Positions 25,601 to 34,623 of a DNA stretch of 64,000 nt are shown piece by piece. Made by a program: the position numbers and the translations under genes. Source of the stretch: Archivesica marissinica (taxonomy: Eukaryota > Mollusca > Bivalvia > Venerida > Vesicomyidae). The first letter of the stretch is position 1. Every line of letters begins with the position of its first letter. The DNA lies in the NCBI GenBank assembly GCA_014843695.1, contig CM026397.1, forward strand, positions 48,747,217-48,811,216. The letters are read 5' to 3'. Below the pieces are notes generated by a model, which saw only the letters and a program-made list of their open reading frames with translations, did no database searches and was not told where the DNA came from.

Positions 25601-28600
25601 ACAACTACACACAACTAACCATCTCTTCACCACAACTACACACAACTAACCAACTCTCCACCATAGCTACACACAACTAACCACCTTCCACCATAACTAC
25701 ACACAACTAACCATCTCTCCACCACAACTACACACAACTATTACTAACCATCTCTTCACCATAACTACACACAACTAACCAACTCTCCACCATAGCTACA
25801 CACAACTAACCACCTTCCACCATAACTACACACAACTAACCATCACTCCACCATAACTACACAAAACTAACCAACTCTCCACCATAACTACACACAACTA
25901 ACCATCGCTCCACCATAACTACACACAACTAACCATCGCTCCACCATAACTACACACAACTAACCATCGCTCCACCATAACTACACACAACTAACCATCG
26001 CTCCACCATAACTACACACAACTAACCATCTCTCCACCATAACTACACACAACTAACCATCGCTCCACCACAACTACACACAACTAACCAACTCTCCACC
26101 ATAGCTACACACAACTAACCACCTTCCACCATAACTACACACAACTAACCATCGCTCCACCATAACTACACACAACTAACCATCGCTCCACCATAACTAC
26201 ACACAACTAACCAACTCTCCACCATAACTACACACAACTAACCATCTCTCCACCATAACTACACACAACTAACCATCTCTCCACCATAACTACACACAAC
26301 TAACCATCTCTCCACCATAACTACACACAACTAACCAACTCTCCACCATAACTACACACAACTAACCATCTCTCCACCATAACTACACACAACTAACCAT
26401 CTCTCCACCATAACTACACACAACTAACCATCTCTCCACCATAACTACACACAACTAACCATCTCTCCACCATAACTACACACAACTAACCATATCTCCA
26501 CCATAACTACACACAACTAACCATCTCTCCACCACAACTACACACAACTAACCATCTCTCCACCATAACTACACACAACTAACCATCTCTCCACCATAAC
26601 TACACACAACTAACCATCTCTCCACCATAACTACACACAACTAACCATCTATCCACCATAACTACACACAACTAACCATCTCTCCACCATAACTACACAC
26701 AACTAACCATCTCCACCATAACTACACACAACTAACCAACTCTCCACCACAACTACACACAACTAACCATCGCTCCACCACAACTACACACAACTAACCA
26801 TCTCTCCACCACAACTACACACAAGTAACCATCTCTCCACCATAACTACACACAACTAACCAACTCTCTACCATAACTACACACAACTAACCAACTCTCC
26901 ACCATAACTACACACAACTAACCAACTCTCCACCATAACTACACACAACTAACCAACTCTCCACCATAACTACACACAACTAACCAACTCTCCACCATAA
27001 CTACACACAACTAACCAACTCTCCACCATAACTACACACAACTAACCAACTCTCCACCACAACTACACACAACTAACCATCTCTCCATCATAACTACACA
27101 CAACTAACCAACTCTCCACCATAACTACACACAACTAACCATCTCTCCACCATAACTACACACAACTAACCATCTCCACCATAACTACACACAACTAACC
27201 ATCTCTCCACCATAACTACACACAACTAACCATCTCCACCATAACTACACACAACTAACCATCTCTCCACCATAACTACACACAACTAACCATCTCTCCA
27301 CCACAACTACACACAACTAACCAACTCTCCACCACAACTAACCAACTCTCCACCACAACTACACACAACTAACCACCGCTCCACCACAACTACACACAAC
27401 TAACCATCGCTCCACCACAACTACACACAACTAACCAGCAGCACCACCCTGTGAACATTTGTGTGCATGTAATTTTATACATATCATATACCAATTTCTG
27501 ATCCGCCGCCCGAGAGTATATCCTGACTGTGCCGTTCACTCGTCTCGCTACGCGTGTCAAAGTCATTCTCCATCACTTCTGGATTGAGGATCTCCTCGGA
27601 TGTTTCGTGGACGTTACTGTCATTCACGTCACTATTGTTTAATGATAACTCGTGTTCCGCTGCAAATGTAATTATCTGTGAGCACAAACTGGGCCGCTTT
27701 CACTTGCATCCGTTCGTACATGCCTGACCTTCAAATGGTTGATTCATAAATTTATTTCTAATTTCACGAGCAGTTTCAGAACCTTTGTTTTAACTCTACG
27801 AAAGTATTGGCGTAAACTGCCCCAGAAAATGACACCATTTTAGGACGACTCTCATTTCAATTACGAGTCTCATTCAAGTTCAAGCGACTGGTAATGAAAT
27901 GTGCAAGATAAAGAAATAAATTAAACCGTTCTAACAAAACATTAACAAAACTAAGGATAAATAAGGATAGCAGGTTGCCATGCATACAAATGAAACGCAT
28001 ACAAATGAAATGCATACGACTACATCATGCATACAACTGGAAGTATCAAAGCAAAAAATAACTTCACAAGTATTAGCCCGTAACCTGCCAATCACAACTA
28101 AGGTCGCTTTTGCAAACAGCATAGAGCCAGATCAGAATGAATGAATGAATGGTGCTTTACGGCGCATCGACATCTAAGGTCATGTAGCGCGCATTAAAGT
28201 TATGTTTATTGTCGAGTGTATGAAATAAAATTCTATATAAGTATATGCATTACGTAAAAATTAATACTAAGAAGTTATAAAGACGTAAGATTAATTACAG
28301 GTAATATATGAATGAATGATTACTACAAAGGCATGATTAACAATTGATATCACAGCTTATTATAAATTCCTATTGCCTTGATAAATGATATGATGGACTC
28401 TACTCTGATAGAGTCGAAGAGTTTTTTAATGTTGTCTACATTGTAGTACTGCAACCGGATTGGTTGAAGGCTTGACACATAATGTTCCGTCTGATCAGGC
28501 TCTATGCCTTTTGCTATTCGGATAGTGGAGCTAAAACAATTGTCTGAATAGCGGCTGATCTGGATCTATGTTGTTTGCACATTCCTTTCAATTTATTGGG

Positions 28601-31600
28601 CATGTTAAATATTAGTGTATTACAAGTGCTGTTTTGCTATACTCTCATGTAGTACCTATCGCCGTCTTTTCCAGCTCGTAATCTTGTAGTATATCGACAA
28701 TATCCGCGTCTTTCATTGTCTCCTTCGAACACCTGACCAAATCCAGGAGCTCTGTCTCTGTTAAAATGACAAAGCTCCTGATTACTAAGCACAAACTTTA
28801 TTTATTTTACAAGATTGCGAACAAGCTTTAGCACTCACGGATGAAACGTACACATGATCATTCGTGTGGGAGGAAACTGGAGTATTCGTAGAACACCCAC
28901 ATATCCGTTACAATATGGTGACAACTGTATCATCTCGCATACTTCCCGGTCCTAGGATTGAACCCAGGTTGCACTGGTGTGAAACGAACATGCTAACCTC
29001 TGCCCTAATCAGACAGCCGGATACTAGTTATAAAGTTCTTCTACTCAAAATTACTGTGCACGAGAAAATAACGTTTCTAGGAGCCATATTATCACATATT
29101 TTGTTAACAAGACTTCACATCCCCCCCCTCAAAAAATGGACGGCAAATTACCAATTCTCGACACAGTCCACAGTGTCAAAGAGATTCAAACATGGCGAAA
29201 ACTTACAATGCCGATTTTTTCTTAATAGAACAGAACACATATATGTTAATAAAATGGTGTATCCCTAAACGTAACGTTTCTTTCTCTGGTTTCATATTAT
29301 TTGAATCTTAGTACATTATATTGGGAAGGGTCGAATCTAATGTTTTAAGAACTTGTGACCCGACCCATTTGCCAGTATCGATGTTGTTGTTTGTGGTGTA
29401 TTATATTATTGTATGTGTACTTGTATTGGCAAAAAAAAAAAAAAAAAAAAAAAACAATACGTTTAAATTTTAAACTAAGTACATTATATTTATGAAGATA
29501 TGTGGAAAAAACCCGGAAAAGCATCTTTGGAAACAGAAAATTCGTAGTCATGGCACAAGCAGGTTATATCAAATCATGTTGGTACACGTAACGGTGAGAT
29601 TACAGGGAATCAATACCGTAGTACCTGTAAATAGCTATACAATTTGCCAGTACAAGGACATTCTAACTACCGACATGAAACATGTATTTTTACCGTATTA
29701 AATGAAACTGGAAAGATGGTCAAATTTCTGTGTTTTCCACCTCCAACATTTATAGAAACGGATCTTTCTTGTTATCGACAGAAGACAATTTCAATAACAC
29801 TCATGTTACTATAGCAACATCATGTCCAGACAAAACTAGGAACATAATCTTAAATGATCAGTGAGGTAAACAAGTTCACAAACAACTCTTACACTATGGC
29901 TACTTGCTATAGCAAATTTGCTCGGCACTCTAGCTATCATATTGATAAAATAAAACACATAGTACATGTCTGTATTATATATTATAGTCTTTAAGTGTCC
30001 ATGGAAAATAATGGTGCCATTTTCATAAAATTTATTTTTGCAATGCAAATCAACCATCTGAAAGCCAGTATACAAAAACAAACGTTGAAAGATTGAATGA
30101 ATAAATAAATAAATAAAGAGGATATTTATTTTGTTTCAGTGTACGATTGAAATGTATTTCACCGAATGAACATTCAACCGTACAGTTAGATTTGTTCTAG
30201 AGCATTCTAGCGAGTGATATACAATAACCCCATTTGTCCATGCCTTCGCCCCACCACCATGTTTTTCCCTTTGTATCACACAAGTGCAGAAGTAGGCACA
30301 TTTATTCTTGCAGATCGAGTTGGAAGTCTTTCTGCGCTATGATTCATGTCATAGCATAATTTATTCATAATCTGGAAACTCCAACAATTTACGTTTTGGT
30401 CCAACCGACATGACCAGTAGCACGCCCCTTTTCTATGCCAACCTGCCTTTATTGATGAGCCAGATAAATCGCTGTAAGTACTACATAACAAAAATGCAAA
30501 GGTTTTGAGATACCTCCAAAGCAACAACTTGTTTTCACCAACACACTTCTACAGTACGCATAATCACGGAACATACCAAACTCAAGGCCACAAAATGAAA
30601 AGCAACAAGCATGCCATGTAGATTGTTCTCATAGAACAATAAGCAGATATAAAAGTCGACAGAATTTCTGTCATGTAATTTTAAACAACCTAAAACTTCA
30701 ATTAAAGAAAGCTGTGATCACAAATAGGGAAAAATGGAATGAGTGAATTCATGTCTTTGAAATATACAGATCACTCTGAAGGATGATTCTTTTATCAGGA
30801 AGTGACCTGGGCAAGCACTGGCATTTCTCTCAAATTTACTGTGGCATGGTATGGTAGATCGGAGTATACCATTGGCTATTTTAGCTCTCTGCATCATCGA
30901 TGACTAAATATAGACCGATACAAAAGCTCTTGTTTATGCTTATAGTTATGAAGTATGTTCACAAGATATTCACAAGCCCAATTACTCTTATCCTACCGAA
31001 ACACAAAAACGAAAAGCAACAAACATTATAGAGTTATGCTATCAACAGCTTTATACCTGAAAGTACTGGTCAACATGTAATTGTGGCAGTCACATACAAC
31101 AAACACAATAGCTACAAACGACAAGAGTATCTGCATCTGTGTTGGTTTTATCCTTCGATACAATACAACAGACACGAGGCATACCTAGATTTGATTAGGT
31201 TTTATCCTATATTATAAGACACAAACCCATACCTGCATCCGTGTTGGTTTTATCCTAGATTATAAGACACAATCCATACCTGCATCTGTGTTGGTTTTAT
31301 CCTAGATTATAAGACACAAACCCATACCTGCATCTGTGTTGGTTTTATCCTAGATTATAAGACACAATCCATACCTGCATCTGTGTTGGTTTTATCCTAG
31401 ATTATAAGACACAATTCATACCTGCATCTGTGTTGGTTTTATCCTATATTATAAGACACAAATCCATACCTGCATCTGTGTTGGTTTTATCCTAGATTAT
31501 AAGACACAATCCATATCTGCATCTGTGTTGGTTTTATCCTAGATTATAAGACACAATCCATACCTGCATCTGTGTTGGTTTTATCCTAGATTATAAGACA

Positions 31601-34542
31601 CAAATCCATACCTGCATCTGTGTTGGTTTTATCCTAGATTATAAGACACAATCCATACCTGCATCTGTGTTGGTTTTATCCTCCTCGTCTTTTTCTTCTT
31701 CCTTTACCTCGGCGACACCAGTTTTACGCGCCTTCTTTTCTGCCGATGCTTTTCCACCTGAACAACATTAATAGGAAGAGCATTTCATGTTTCGTGTTTC
31801 GTTTTCTGACCTGCATTATGGCTTAAATTTTTTAAGCCTCTTCTCATCTGCGTTACTTTACATGAAATCTGCTTGCGGACAAAAAGTCAACTAGTTAAAT
31901 GCAACTCTTACTATTGGGATACCTCAACGCGGTTTCCTTGCTTATTTATGTCGTATCTTCACACCCATAGAGGCATGCTACATGGTGCATACAGACTTAT
32001 TAAAACAAAAAGAACTTTTAAAGGACCTTTTGAAACTTATCAAGGAAAGTTTCAGAAGAACTAGTGATACGAATAAACAAAACGAAATTAACTTTGGTTT
32101 CGCATGGCGAATTCTTTAAACAATGTAGAAATCCATCTCTCCACCATAATTACCGTATATTCCCAGCCAGAAGCCGATCTCGGCCATAAGTCAGGGGCCA
32201 ACTTTTGGCTTGAACATGGTGATTTTAAGCTGGATCCTTCCATAGTCGAGGGTACTTTGTGGACATTAGATACGATAATGGGTTTCCTCTCAATTTCGAA
32301 TGAAACTGAGCTCAATTTGAGATATCTGGTTGACTTTTATTCCATTACAAATCATAGAAAATACATAAAAAACTAATTTATCAAGTTTTCTATGGTTTAT
32401 TATGTAAATAATTGTCTAAGCAAATTGTTATATTAAATTTTAACTTTTTTTATAAATTGTTTGTTTTTTGTTTTGACTTACAGCCAGGAATATACGGTAG
32501 ATATACACCACAGAATATACGGTAGATATGCACCACAGAATATACGGTAGATATGCATACACCACAGAATATACGGTAGATATGCATATACGGTAGATAT
32601 GCACCACAGAATATACGGTAGATATGCACCACAGAATATACGGTAGATATGCACCACAGAATATACGGTAGATATGCACCACAGAATATACGGTAGATAT
32701 GCACCACAGAATATACGGTAGATATGCACCACAGAATATACGGTAGATATGCACCACAGACCTGGGGTCAATTACTTTAAAATGTAAATAATTAAAGTAC
32801 AATTACTGTGCAAATTGTTCATTTAAATGACAATTACACACACAAAATTAATGTAATTAATTAAATTGAAATAGGGTATTTCTAATCTGGTTATTGAGCT
32901 AACATAGCAGTTTGAAGTGGCACAGGGCATAGTTTACAGATTCATTACAGAGCAGCATTGCACATAAACAAGCAGTGTTACATCACAGCTCAACACTTGT
33001 CTAGCAGGGCCCGCGCTATTAGTCGCCAGAGTAGCCATTGGCTAAAATATGGCAACATTGGCTAAGAAAAACTCAGTTTGGCGAAAATGATAAAAACAGC
33101 AAAAATCTGTAAAATATCCGATAATCCCCCCCCCCCATCTATCTGCTAAATGAAGCACAGATTTGGCTACAACAAATTGGCTACAAAAAAATAAGAGCCA
33201 GAGCAGGCCCTGTCTAGAGGTCGCCAACAGCGCAAGAAGTCAATATGATCTACAGAATTGTTAATGACTTGGTTGCCACCCATAGGAAATCCTATCTTCC
33301 TAAAGAAGCTACCGACATAAATCACTCTAGGCGTTTGACGTCATTCTGCGAAAACTGAAAATGAATGAGTCTCCCTTCTCCTTCATAATACATTTATATA
33401 TTATCTACTAGCATACAGACCAGTTGCCCGAGCACCTCCTGTAGCATCATCTATCTTGTAACACATTCACGGCTGGGTTGATGCCTCCCTGAACGAAATA
33501 CATCATGTGTTAATCTGGTTTTTAATTTGCATTTGGAAAACTTCCCTCACCTAAATAATCCCAATAGACTATGTTACTAGTGCTGCTCTGCAGAAGCAGA
33601 CTGGCCAGGAAACAATACCTTTAGAAGCTGCCCTTTTCACCGGTGATTTCTTTGCAACGGTCTTCTTTAAAGAAGTCTCCTCTGTATTTTTCTCGGCTTT
33701 TTCGTCTTCTTGAGATTCCTGTTTAACTTCCGTTTCCGATTTCTTTACGGATGTTTTACTGCCAGAAACCTTTTTCGTAGGTGTTGCTTTGACTTTTGCT
33801 TTTGTACCTTTAGCAGCAGCCTTTTTCTTCACAACTTTCTTTTCTGAAACAACCAAACAATCTTGTAATTAATTTACCCAACTACTGATGAGATTAATGT
33901 TTGTTCGGGTTTTACGCCTGTATCAACACCATTTTGGGCTATATCGCCGTCGGGCAGTTTACCTAACAACACCTTTCCTGGGCACGCTCCAGTGGTGCAC
34001 CAACCTCCGTAAGAAACTGCAAACGTTTTCATATAAACGAGACACAGCCTGAGCTGGACTCGAACCCGTGATGATAGGTTACAGTGGTATACAAGTCACT
34101 GACCGTAATCACTCGACCACGGAGGCGGAATGAAGAGATTGAACATATCCATGTTCATGCTTTTTATATGCCATAATTACTCTTGCAGATCTAGACTTTC
34201 ATTCTTTATGTGCAATTTTAAATAACAAATGTCATACCTATTGTAATTAATACTAATTATGTATTACCTACTTTGACCAAATACCTTTTCAATTTATTTT
34301 TGAAAATGTTCACTCATCAGGGTTTTAAATCCTAATATTTGCTGACATAAATAAATAAGACATTTCATTTTTTTCTAATCTGTAAACTAACTAATCATAA
34401 TGAACTAGTCTTCATGTATTGGACTTACTGGTTGTTGTTACAGCTGGATTGTCTTCAACATGTTCATTCTCCTCTGTGTTTAGATCATCATCTCCAGGGT
34501 TACCATCAAGTATATCATCAAGGACATTTTCAACTCCTTCTC
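13656..34542 (-). CDS. YTHDC1: YTHDC1 orthologue, nuclear m6A RNA reader (gene span, 12 exons found)
   Basis: YTHDC1 binds N6-methyladenosine in nuclear RNA and guides splicing and export. Twelve exons with GT-AG borders join in one frame (about 518 residues; the human protein is about 727). In order: an NVLDDIL motif near the N-terminus as in vertebrate YTHDC1, lysine-rich and acidic linkers, the DTRSE and AISPI motifs, the YTH domain ([35 protein letters not shown]), then an arginine/glycine-rich tail. Both cage tryptophans are present (codons 21598-21600 and 18772-18774). The upstream introns are all phase 1. The first exon with the start codon is not visible above 34542. At the 3' end the last exon can either splice at 13702 or read through to TAA at 13656-13658, so the C-terminus is uncertain. 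Six of the eleven introns carry a minisatellite. Confidence 0.95.
13703..13779 (-). CDS. YTHDC1: YTHDC1 exon, C-terminal arginine-rich tail
   Basis: Acceptor ACACTTTTCAG follows a 3-kb intron and the phase matches. It encodes [20 protein letters not shown], resembling the human GRRRPEDYD...RKKPR stretch. GTAAAT at 13697-13702 is a plausible donor. Reading through instead adds [15 protein letters not shown] and reaches TAA at 13656-13658, so this may be the terminal exon. No further exon was found in 1-13650. Confidence 0.8.
14105..14215 (+). mobile_element. 111-bp MITE with 28-bp terminal inverted repeats, TA target site
   Basis: Ends CAGTCAAACCTGTGCTAAAGG and its inverted match CCTTTATAGACAGGTTTGAC, flanked by TA on both sides, as for Tc1/mariner-type elements. 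A one-ended relative ends at 23238 (ACAGGTTTGACTGTA). It lies in a YTHDC1 intron. Confidence 0.88.
14874..14986. mobile_element. Palindromic MITE, family B (copy 1)
   Basis: GAGGTTATAAAACGTTTCTC at one end, GAGAAAAGTTTTATAACCTC at the other, with inner inverted GATTGG/CCAACC motifs. Other copies: 51267-51395, 56601-56725 and 61629-61753. Confidence 0.87.
15000..16830. other. YTHDC1 intron, AT-rich, no gene seen
   Basis: Part of the 3-kb intron between the exons at 16835-17004 and 13703-13779. No repeat or coding frame was recognised. Confidence 0.6.
16835..17004 (-). CDS. YTHDC1: YTHDC1 exon, YTH end and RG-rich tail
   Basis: 170 bp; acceptor TTTCCTTACAG, donor GTTAGA; begins in phase 0 and ends in phase 2. 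It encodes [18 protein letters not shown], the strand closing the YTH fold, then an Arg/Gly/Asp-rich tail ([14 protein letters not shown]) like the arginine-rich C-terminus of vertebrate YTHDC1. Confidence 0.93.
17377..17876 (+). repeat. 31-bp minisatellite in a YTHDC1 intron
   Basis: About 16 units of CCACCCACATTCCACGATGG plus ATATGTTCCGA, with a C/T variant (CCATGATGG) recurring every four or five units. ORFs on both strands are by-products. Confidence 0.97.
18108..18300 (-). mobile_element. SINE family B copy in a YTHDC1 intron
   Basis: Diverged copy with a GCTCAAACTCGCAAGCCCTC head and a TTGCAAAACAAAATCTC tail; it lies close to the donor of the exon at 18333. Confidence 0.75.
18333..18417 (-). 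CDS. YTHDC1: YTHDC1 exon, end of YTH domain
   Basis: 85 bp; acceptor TTGATAG, donor GTAACA; the first base completes an Arg codon. It encodes [20 protein letters not shown] followed by VKIGRDGQ, matching the last helix and RNA-binding loop of YTHDC1. Confidence 0.96.
18707..18824 (-). CDS. YTHDC1: YTHDC1 exon, YTH core with second cage tryptophan
   Basis: 118 bp; acceptor CAATTTAG, donor GTACAT; ends in phase 2. It encodes [28 protein letters not shown] and VFKLDWIS. The Trp codon at 18772-18774 corresponds to the second cage tryptophan (human W428), and the downstream hydrophobic Leu is kept. Confidence 0.96.
19025..19115 (-). mobile_element. SINE family A, tRNA-like head fragment
   Basis: Inverse of the family A head: GAACGGGACTCGAACCCGTG (B box) and CATACAAGTCAGCGACAG. 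It is only about 90 bp long. Confidence 0.78.
19208..19411 (+). repeat. 31-bp minisatellite in a YTHDC1 intron
   Basis: Six nearly identical units of AAACAAGTATTACGCATTCA plus TGTGTTTCAGC. TGTGTTTCAG is a 3'-splice-like motif on the strand opposite to the gene. Confidence 0.95.
19716..19770 (-). CDS. YTHDC1: YTHDC1 exon, YTH beta-strand [10 protein letters not shown]
   Basis: 55-bp microexon; acceptor ACTTTCAG, donor GTATGT. It encodes [18 protein letters not shown], nearly identical to the human segment, and ends with one base of a glycine codon completed by the next exon. Confidence 0.96.
19954..20231 (-). mobile_element. SINE family 1, full length, target duplication
   Basis: Inverse orientation, ending in the tRNA-like head GGATCGAACCTGCGATCCC. 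Flanks TTAACAACAAG (19943-19953) and TTAACAATAAG (20232-20242) differ at one base. Confidence 0.9.
20437..21238 (+). repeat. 27-bp minisatellite in a YTHDC1 intron
   Basis: About 30 units of CTTGATCGACCAACTCTCCA plus TACCTCC. The unit is nine codons long, so ORFs of 262-295 codons run through on both strands. It begins about 315 bp after the YTH exon donor at 21552. Confidence 0.97.
21300..21450 (+). mobile_element. Dispersed SINE-like repeat, family F
   Basis: Shares GCACGCTCGTTTCCTGCCAG, GGTTTGATCCTCAGAAC and GTACTCGGGTTTCCTCCC with the inverse of 28862-29015. Confidence 0.7.
21553..21701 (-). CDS. YTHDC1: YTHDC1 exon, first part of YTH domain
   Basis: 149 bp, starting in phase 1 and ending in phase 0; acceptor TTTACAG, donor GTACGG. 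It encodes [20 protein letters not shown] and then [15 protein letters not shown], the start of the YTH fold. The Trp codon at 21598-21600 corresponds to the first cage tryptophan (human W377). The residue before VWST is Cys, where vertebrates have Gly. Confidence 0.96.
21783..21930 (+). mobile_element. SINE family B fragment
   Basis: GGCGATGGATTCCATCAGG and CTTGTTCCGCAATTTCGC match the copy at 10198-10374. Lies in the YTHDC1 intron upstream of the YTH exon. Confidence 0.85.
22300..22520 (-). mobile_element. tRNA-derived SINE, another family
   Basis: On the minus strand the head reads ATGGCCGATTGGTTAAGATC (A-box-like), then GTAGGTTCGCATCCATCCC (B-box-like). No second full copy was found here. 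Confidence 0.7.
22654..22845 (-). CDS. YTHDC1: YTHDC1 exon with AISPI motif and acidic run
   Basis: 192 bp, phase 1 at both ends; acceptor GACTGTAG, donor GTATGG. It encodes [20 protein letters not shown], corresponding to the basic RARGISPIVFD segment of human YTHDC1, then a long Asp/Glu run. The final G joins the next exon to make a valine codon just before the YTH domain. Confidence 0.9.
23016..23238 (+). mobile_element. Relative of the CAGTC-ended MITE
   Basis: Several GTGGCTG and GGTGGCTGCTTG motifs and the end ACAGGTTTGACTGTA, matching one end of 14105-14215. The other end is not evident. Confidence 0.6.
23368..23600 (+). mobile_element. piggyBac-like MITE, family G (copy 1)
   Basis: TTAA, then CCCTTTCAACACC ... 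GGTGTTGAATGGG, then TTAA. Internal palindrome AGCCGGCTCGTGACGAGCC. TTAA targets with CCC/GGG ends are the hallmark of piggyBac-type elements; no transposase. Copies: 24859-25079, 54980-55215 and 63668-63900 (inverse). Confidence 0.87.
23707..24064 (+). repeat. 39-bp minisatellite with a 78-bp alternating pattern
   Basis: Nine units of CAGTCATCCAGTAGCATACC plus GGTCTAGCCAATAACTGAA. From the second unit, GCATACC/TAGCC and GTATACC/TAACC types alternate, a two-unit higher-order repeat. Confidence 0.96.
24191..24434 (+). mobile_element. piggyBac-like MITE, family H (copy 1)
   Basis: TTAA, then CCCTTTGCACGC ... GCAGGCAAAGGG. Inside are inverted copies of GCAAACAACATAGATCC. Second copy 54024-54262, flanked by TTAA on both sides; a disrupted copy at 28107-28590. 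Confidence 0.83.
24502..24756 (+). mobile_element. SINE family 1, 5'-truncated, 12-bp target duplication
   Basis: Starts within the tRNA-like head (GGATCGCAGGTTCGATCCCC). Exact flanks CACTGCAATACC at 24490-24501 and 24757-24768. Confidence 0.94.
24859..25079 (+). mobile_element. piggyBac-like MITE, family G (copy 2)
   Basis: TTAA flanks on both sides; CCCTTTCAAC ... GTTGAATGGG ends. Part of the central palindrome is deleted relative to copy 1. Confidence 0.87.
25545..27440 (+). repeat. 1.9-kb minisatellite, 31-bp unit, in a YTHDC1 intron
   Basis: About 61 units of ACCATAACTACACACAACTA plus ACCATCTCTCC. Variants (CATCGCTCC, CAACTCTCC, CACAACTAC) come in blocks. It ends about 50 bp from the donor of the exon at 27492. 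Confidence 0.97.
27492..27659 (-). CDS. YTHDC1: YTHDC1 exon with DTRSE motif
   Basis: 168 bp, phase 1 at both ends; acceptor ACATTTGCAG, donor GTATAT. It encodes an acidic segment containing [15 protein letters not shown], matching the NDYDTRSEAS region before the YTH domain in vertebrates. The 31-bp minisatellite of the next intron starts about 50 bp beyond the donor. Confidence 0.85.
28107..28590 (+). mobile_element. Family H MITE split by another element
   Basis: GCAAACAGCATAGAGCCAGATCAG at the left and CTGATCAGGCTCTATGCC onward at the right are family H. Between them (about 28136-28480) lies an unrelated block beginning GAATGAATGAATGAATGG with TTTACGGCGCATCGACATC. Confidence 0.7.
28656..28757 (-). 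CDS. YTHDC1: YTHDC1 exon, linker
   Basis: 102 bp, phase 1 at both ends; acceptor TTTTAACAG, donor GTACTA. It encodes [20 protein letters not shown] and then [10 protein letters not shown], a compact amphipathic stretch and not simple charge repeats. I do not recognise the motif in vertebrate YTHDC1; placement is by frame and splice sites. Confidence 0.7.
28862..29015 (-). mobile_element. Dispersed SINE-like repeat, family F
   Basis: Inverse of the 21300-21450 type: CCTAGGATTGAACCCAGG and GAACATGCTAACCTCTG. Lies in a YTHDC1 intron. Confidence 0.7.
29310..29455 (+). mobile_element. Retroelement 3' end with a poly(A) run
   Basis: CTTGTGACCCGACCCATTTGCC followed by about 24 A at 29428-29452; similar wording (CTTGTGGCCCGACCCTTTTGC) occurs at 57060-57125. 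Autonomous family unknown. Confidence 0.5.
29460..31120. other. YTHDC1 intron, nothing recognised
   Basis: AT-rich intron sequence without a recognisable gene or repeat copy. Confidence 0.55.
31183..31690 (-). repeat. 47-bp tandem array copying an exon end and its 5' splice site
   Basis: About ten units. On the gene strand each reads GATAAAACCAACACAGATGC, AG/GTATGG, TTGTGTCTTATAATCTAG. The unit nearest the exon is the genuine end of the YTHDC1 exon at 31659. Eight downstream units keep the GT; the one near 31515 has AT. A partial older copy lies at about 31127-31165. Confidence 0.96.
31659..31757 (-). CDS. YTHDC1: YTHDC1 exon with tandemly copied 5' splice site
   Basis: 99 bp, phase 1 at both ends; acceptor TTGTTCAG. 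It encodes a charged stretch ([20 protein letters not shown]). The last 24 bp of the exon together with the donor GCAG/GTATGG are repeated about ten times downstream in a 47-bp array. The true donor is taken as 31658 because reading past it meets TAA within about 20 nt. Confidence 0.75.
32104..32376 (+). other. 90-codon ORF of unknown nature in a YTHDC1 intron
   Basis: Both strands are open (plus 32104-32376, minus 32088-32315), and the composition is richer than the surrounding intron. Neither translation matches a family I know. It may be an old transposon piece; no splice sites stand out. Confidence 0.25.
32488..32760 (+). repeat. 25-bp minisatellite in a YTHDC1 intron
   Basis: About 11 units of AGAATATACGGTAGATATGC plus ACCAC, with two rearranged units near 32560-32600. 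Confidence 0.95.
33005..33212 (+). mobile_element. hAT-like MITE, family I (CAGGG...CCCTG), 5-bp target duplication
   Basis: Ends CAGGGCCCGCGC and GCAGGCCCTG, flanked by TCTAG at 33000-33004 and 33213-33217. Contains repeated TTGGCTA motifs and a C run. Confidence 0.85.
33619..33843 (-). CDS. YTHDC1: YTHDC1 exon, lysine-rich linker
   Basis: 225 bp, phase 1 at both ends; acceptor GTTTCAG, donor GTATTG. It encodes about 75 residues, very rich in Lys, Ala, Thr and Ser (for example [16 protein letters not shown] and [10 protein letters not shown]), resembling histone H1 tails. This is low-complexity sequence in a region of YTHDC1 that is poorly conserved. Its assignment rests on splice sites and phase more than on similarity. 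Confidence 0.75.
33908..34130 (-). mobile_element. SINE family A in a YTHDC1 intron
   Basis: Nearly full length: tail GGTTTTACGCCTGTATCAAC at the left, tRNA-like head CCACGGAGGCGG at the right, with B box GGACTCGAACCCGTGATG. Confidence 0.92.
34429..34542 (-). CDS. YTHDC1: YTHDC1 exon, N-terminal acidic motif
   Basis: Acceptor ends TTCAAACAG and donor is GTAAGT; 114 bp, phase 1 at both ends. It encodes [18 protein letters not shown], matching the NVLDDIL segment close to the start of vertebrate YTHDC1. Only a short first exon should therefore be missing upstream. A CAGGG-ended element (34624-34884) lies 81 nt upstream in the gene's direction. Confidence 0.85.
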
Positions 34543-34623
34543 CTGTTTGAATTGAATATTATTAGTTACATGTAACGCTAGAAGTGGTTCAAGAAGTATT
34601 CCAAACCCCCCCCCCCCCCACTC

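Noticed and set aside
25545..27440. Possible CRISPR-like array of 31-bp direct repeats
   Set aside because: There are no unique spacers; units follow each other directly, in an intron of an animal gene.
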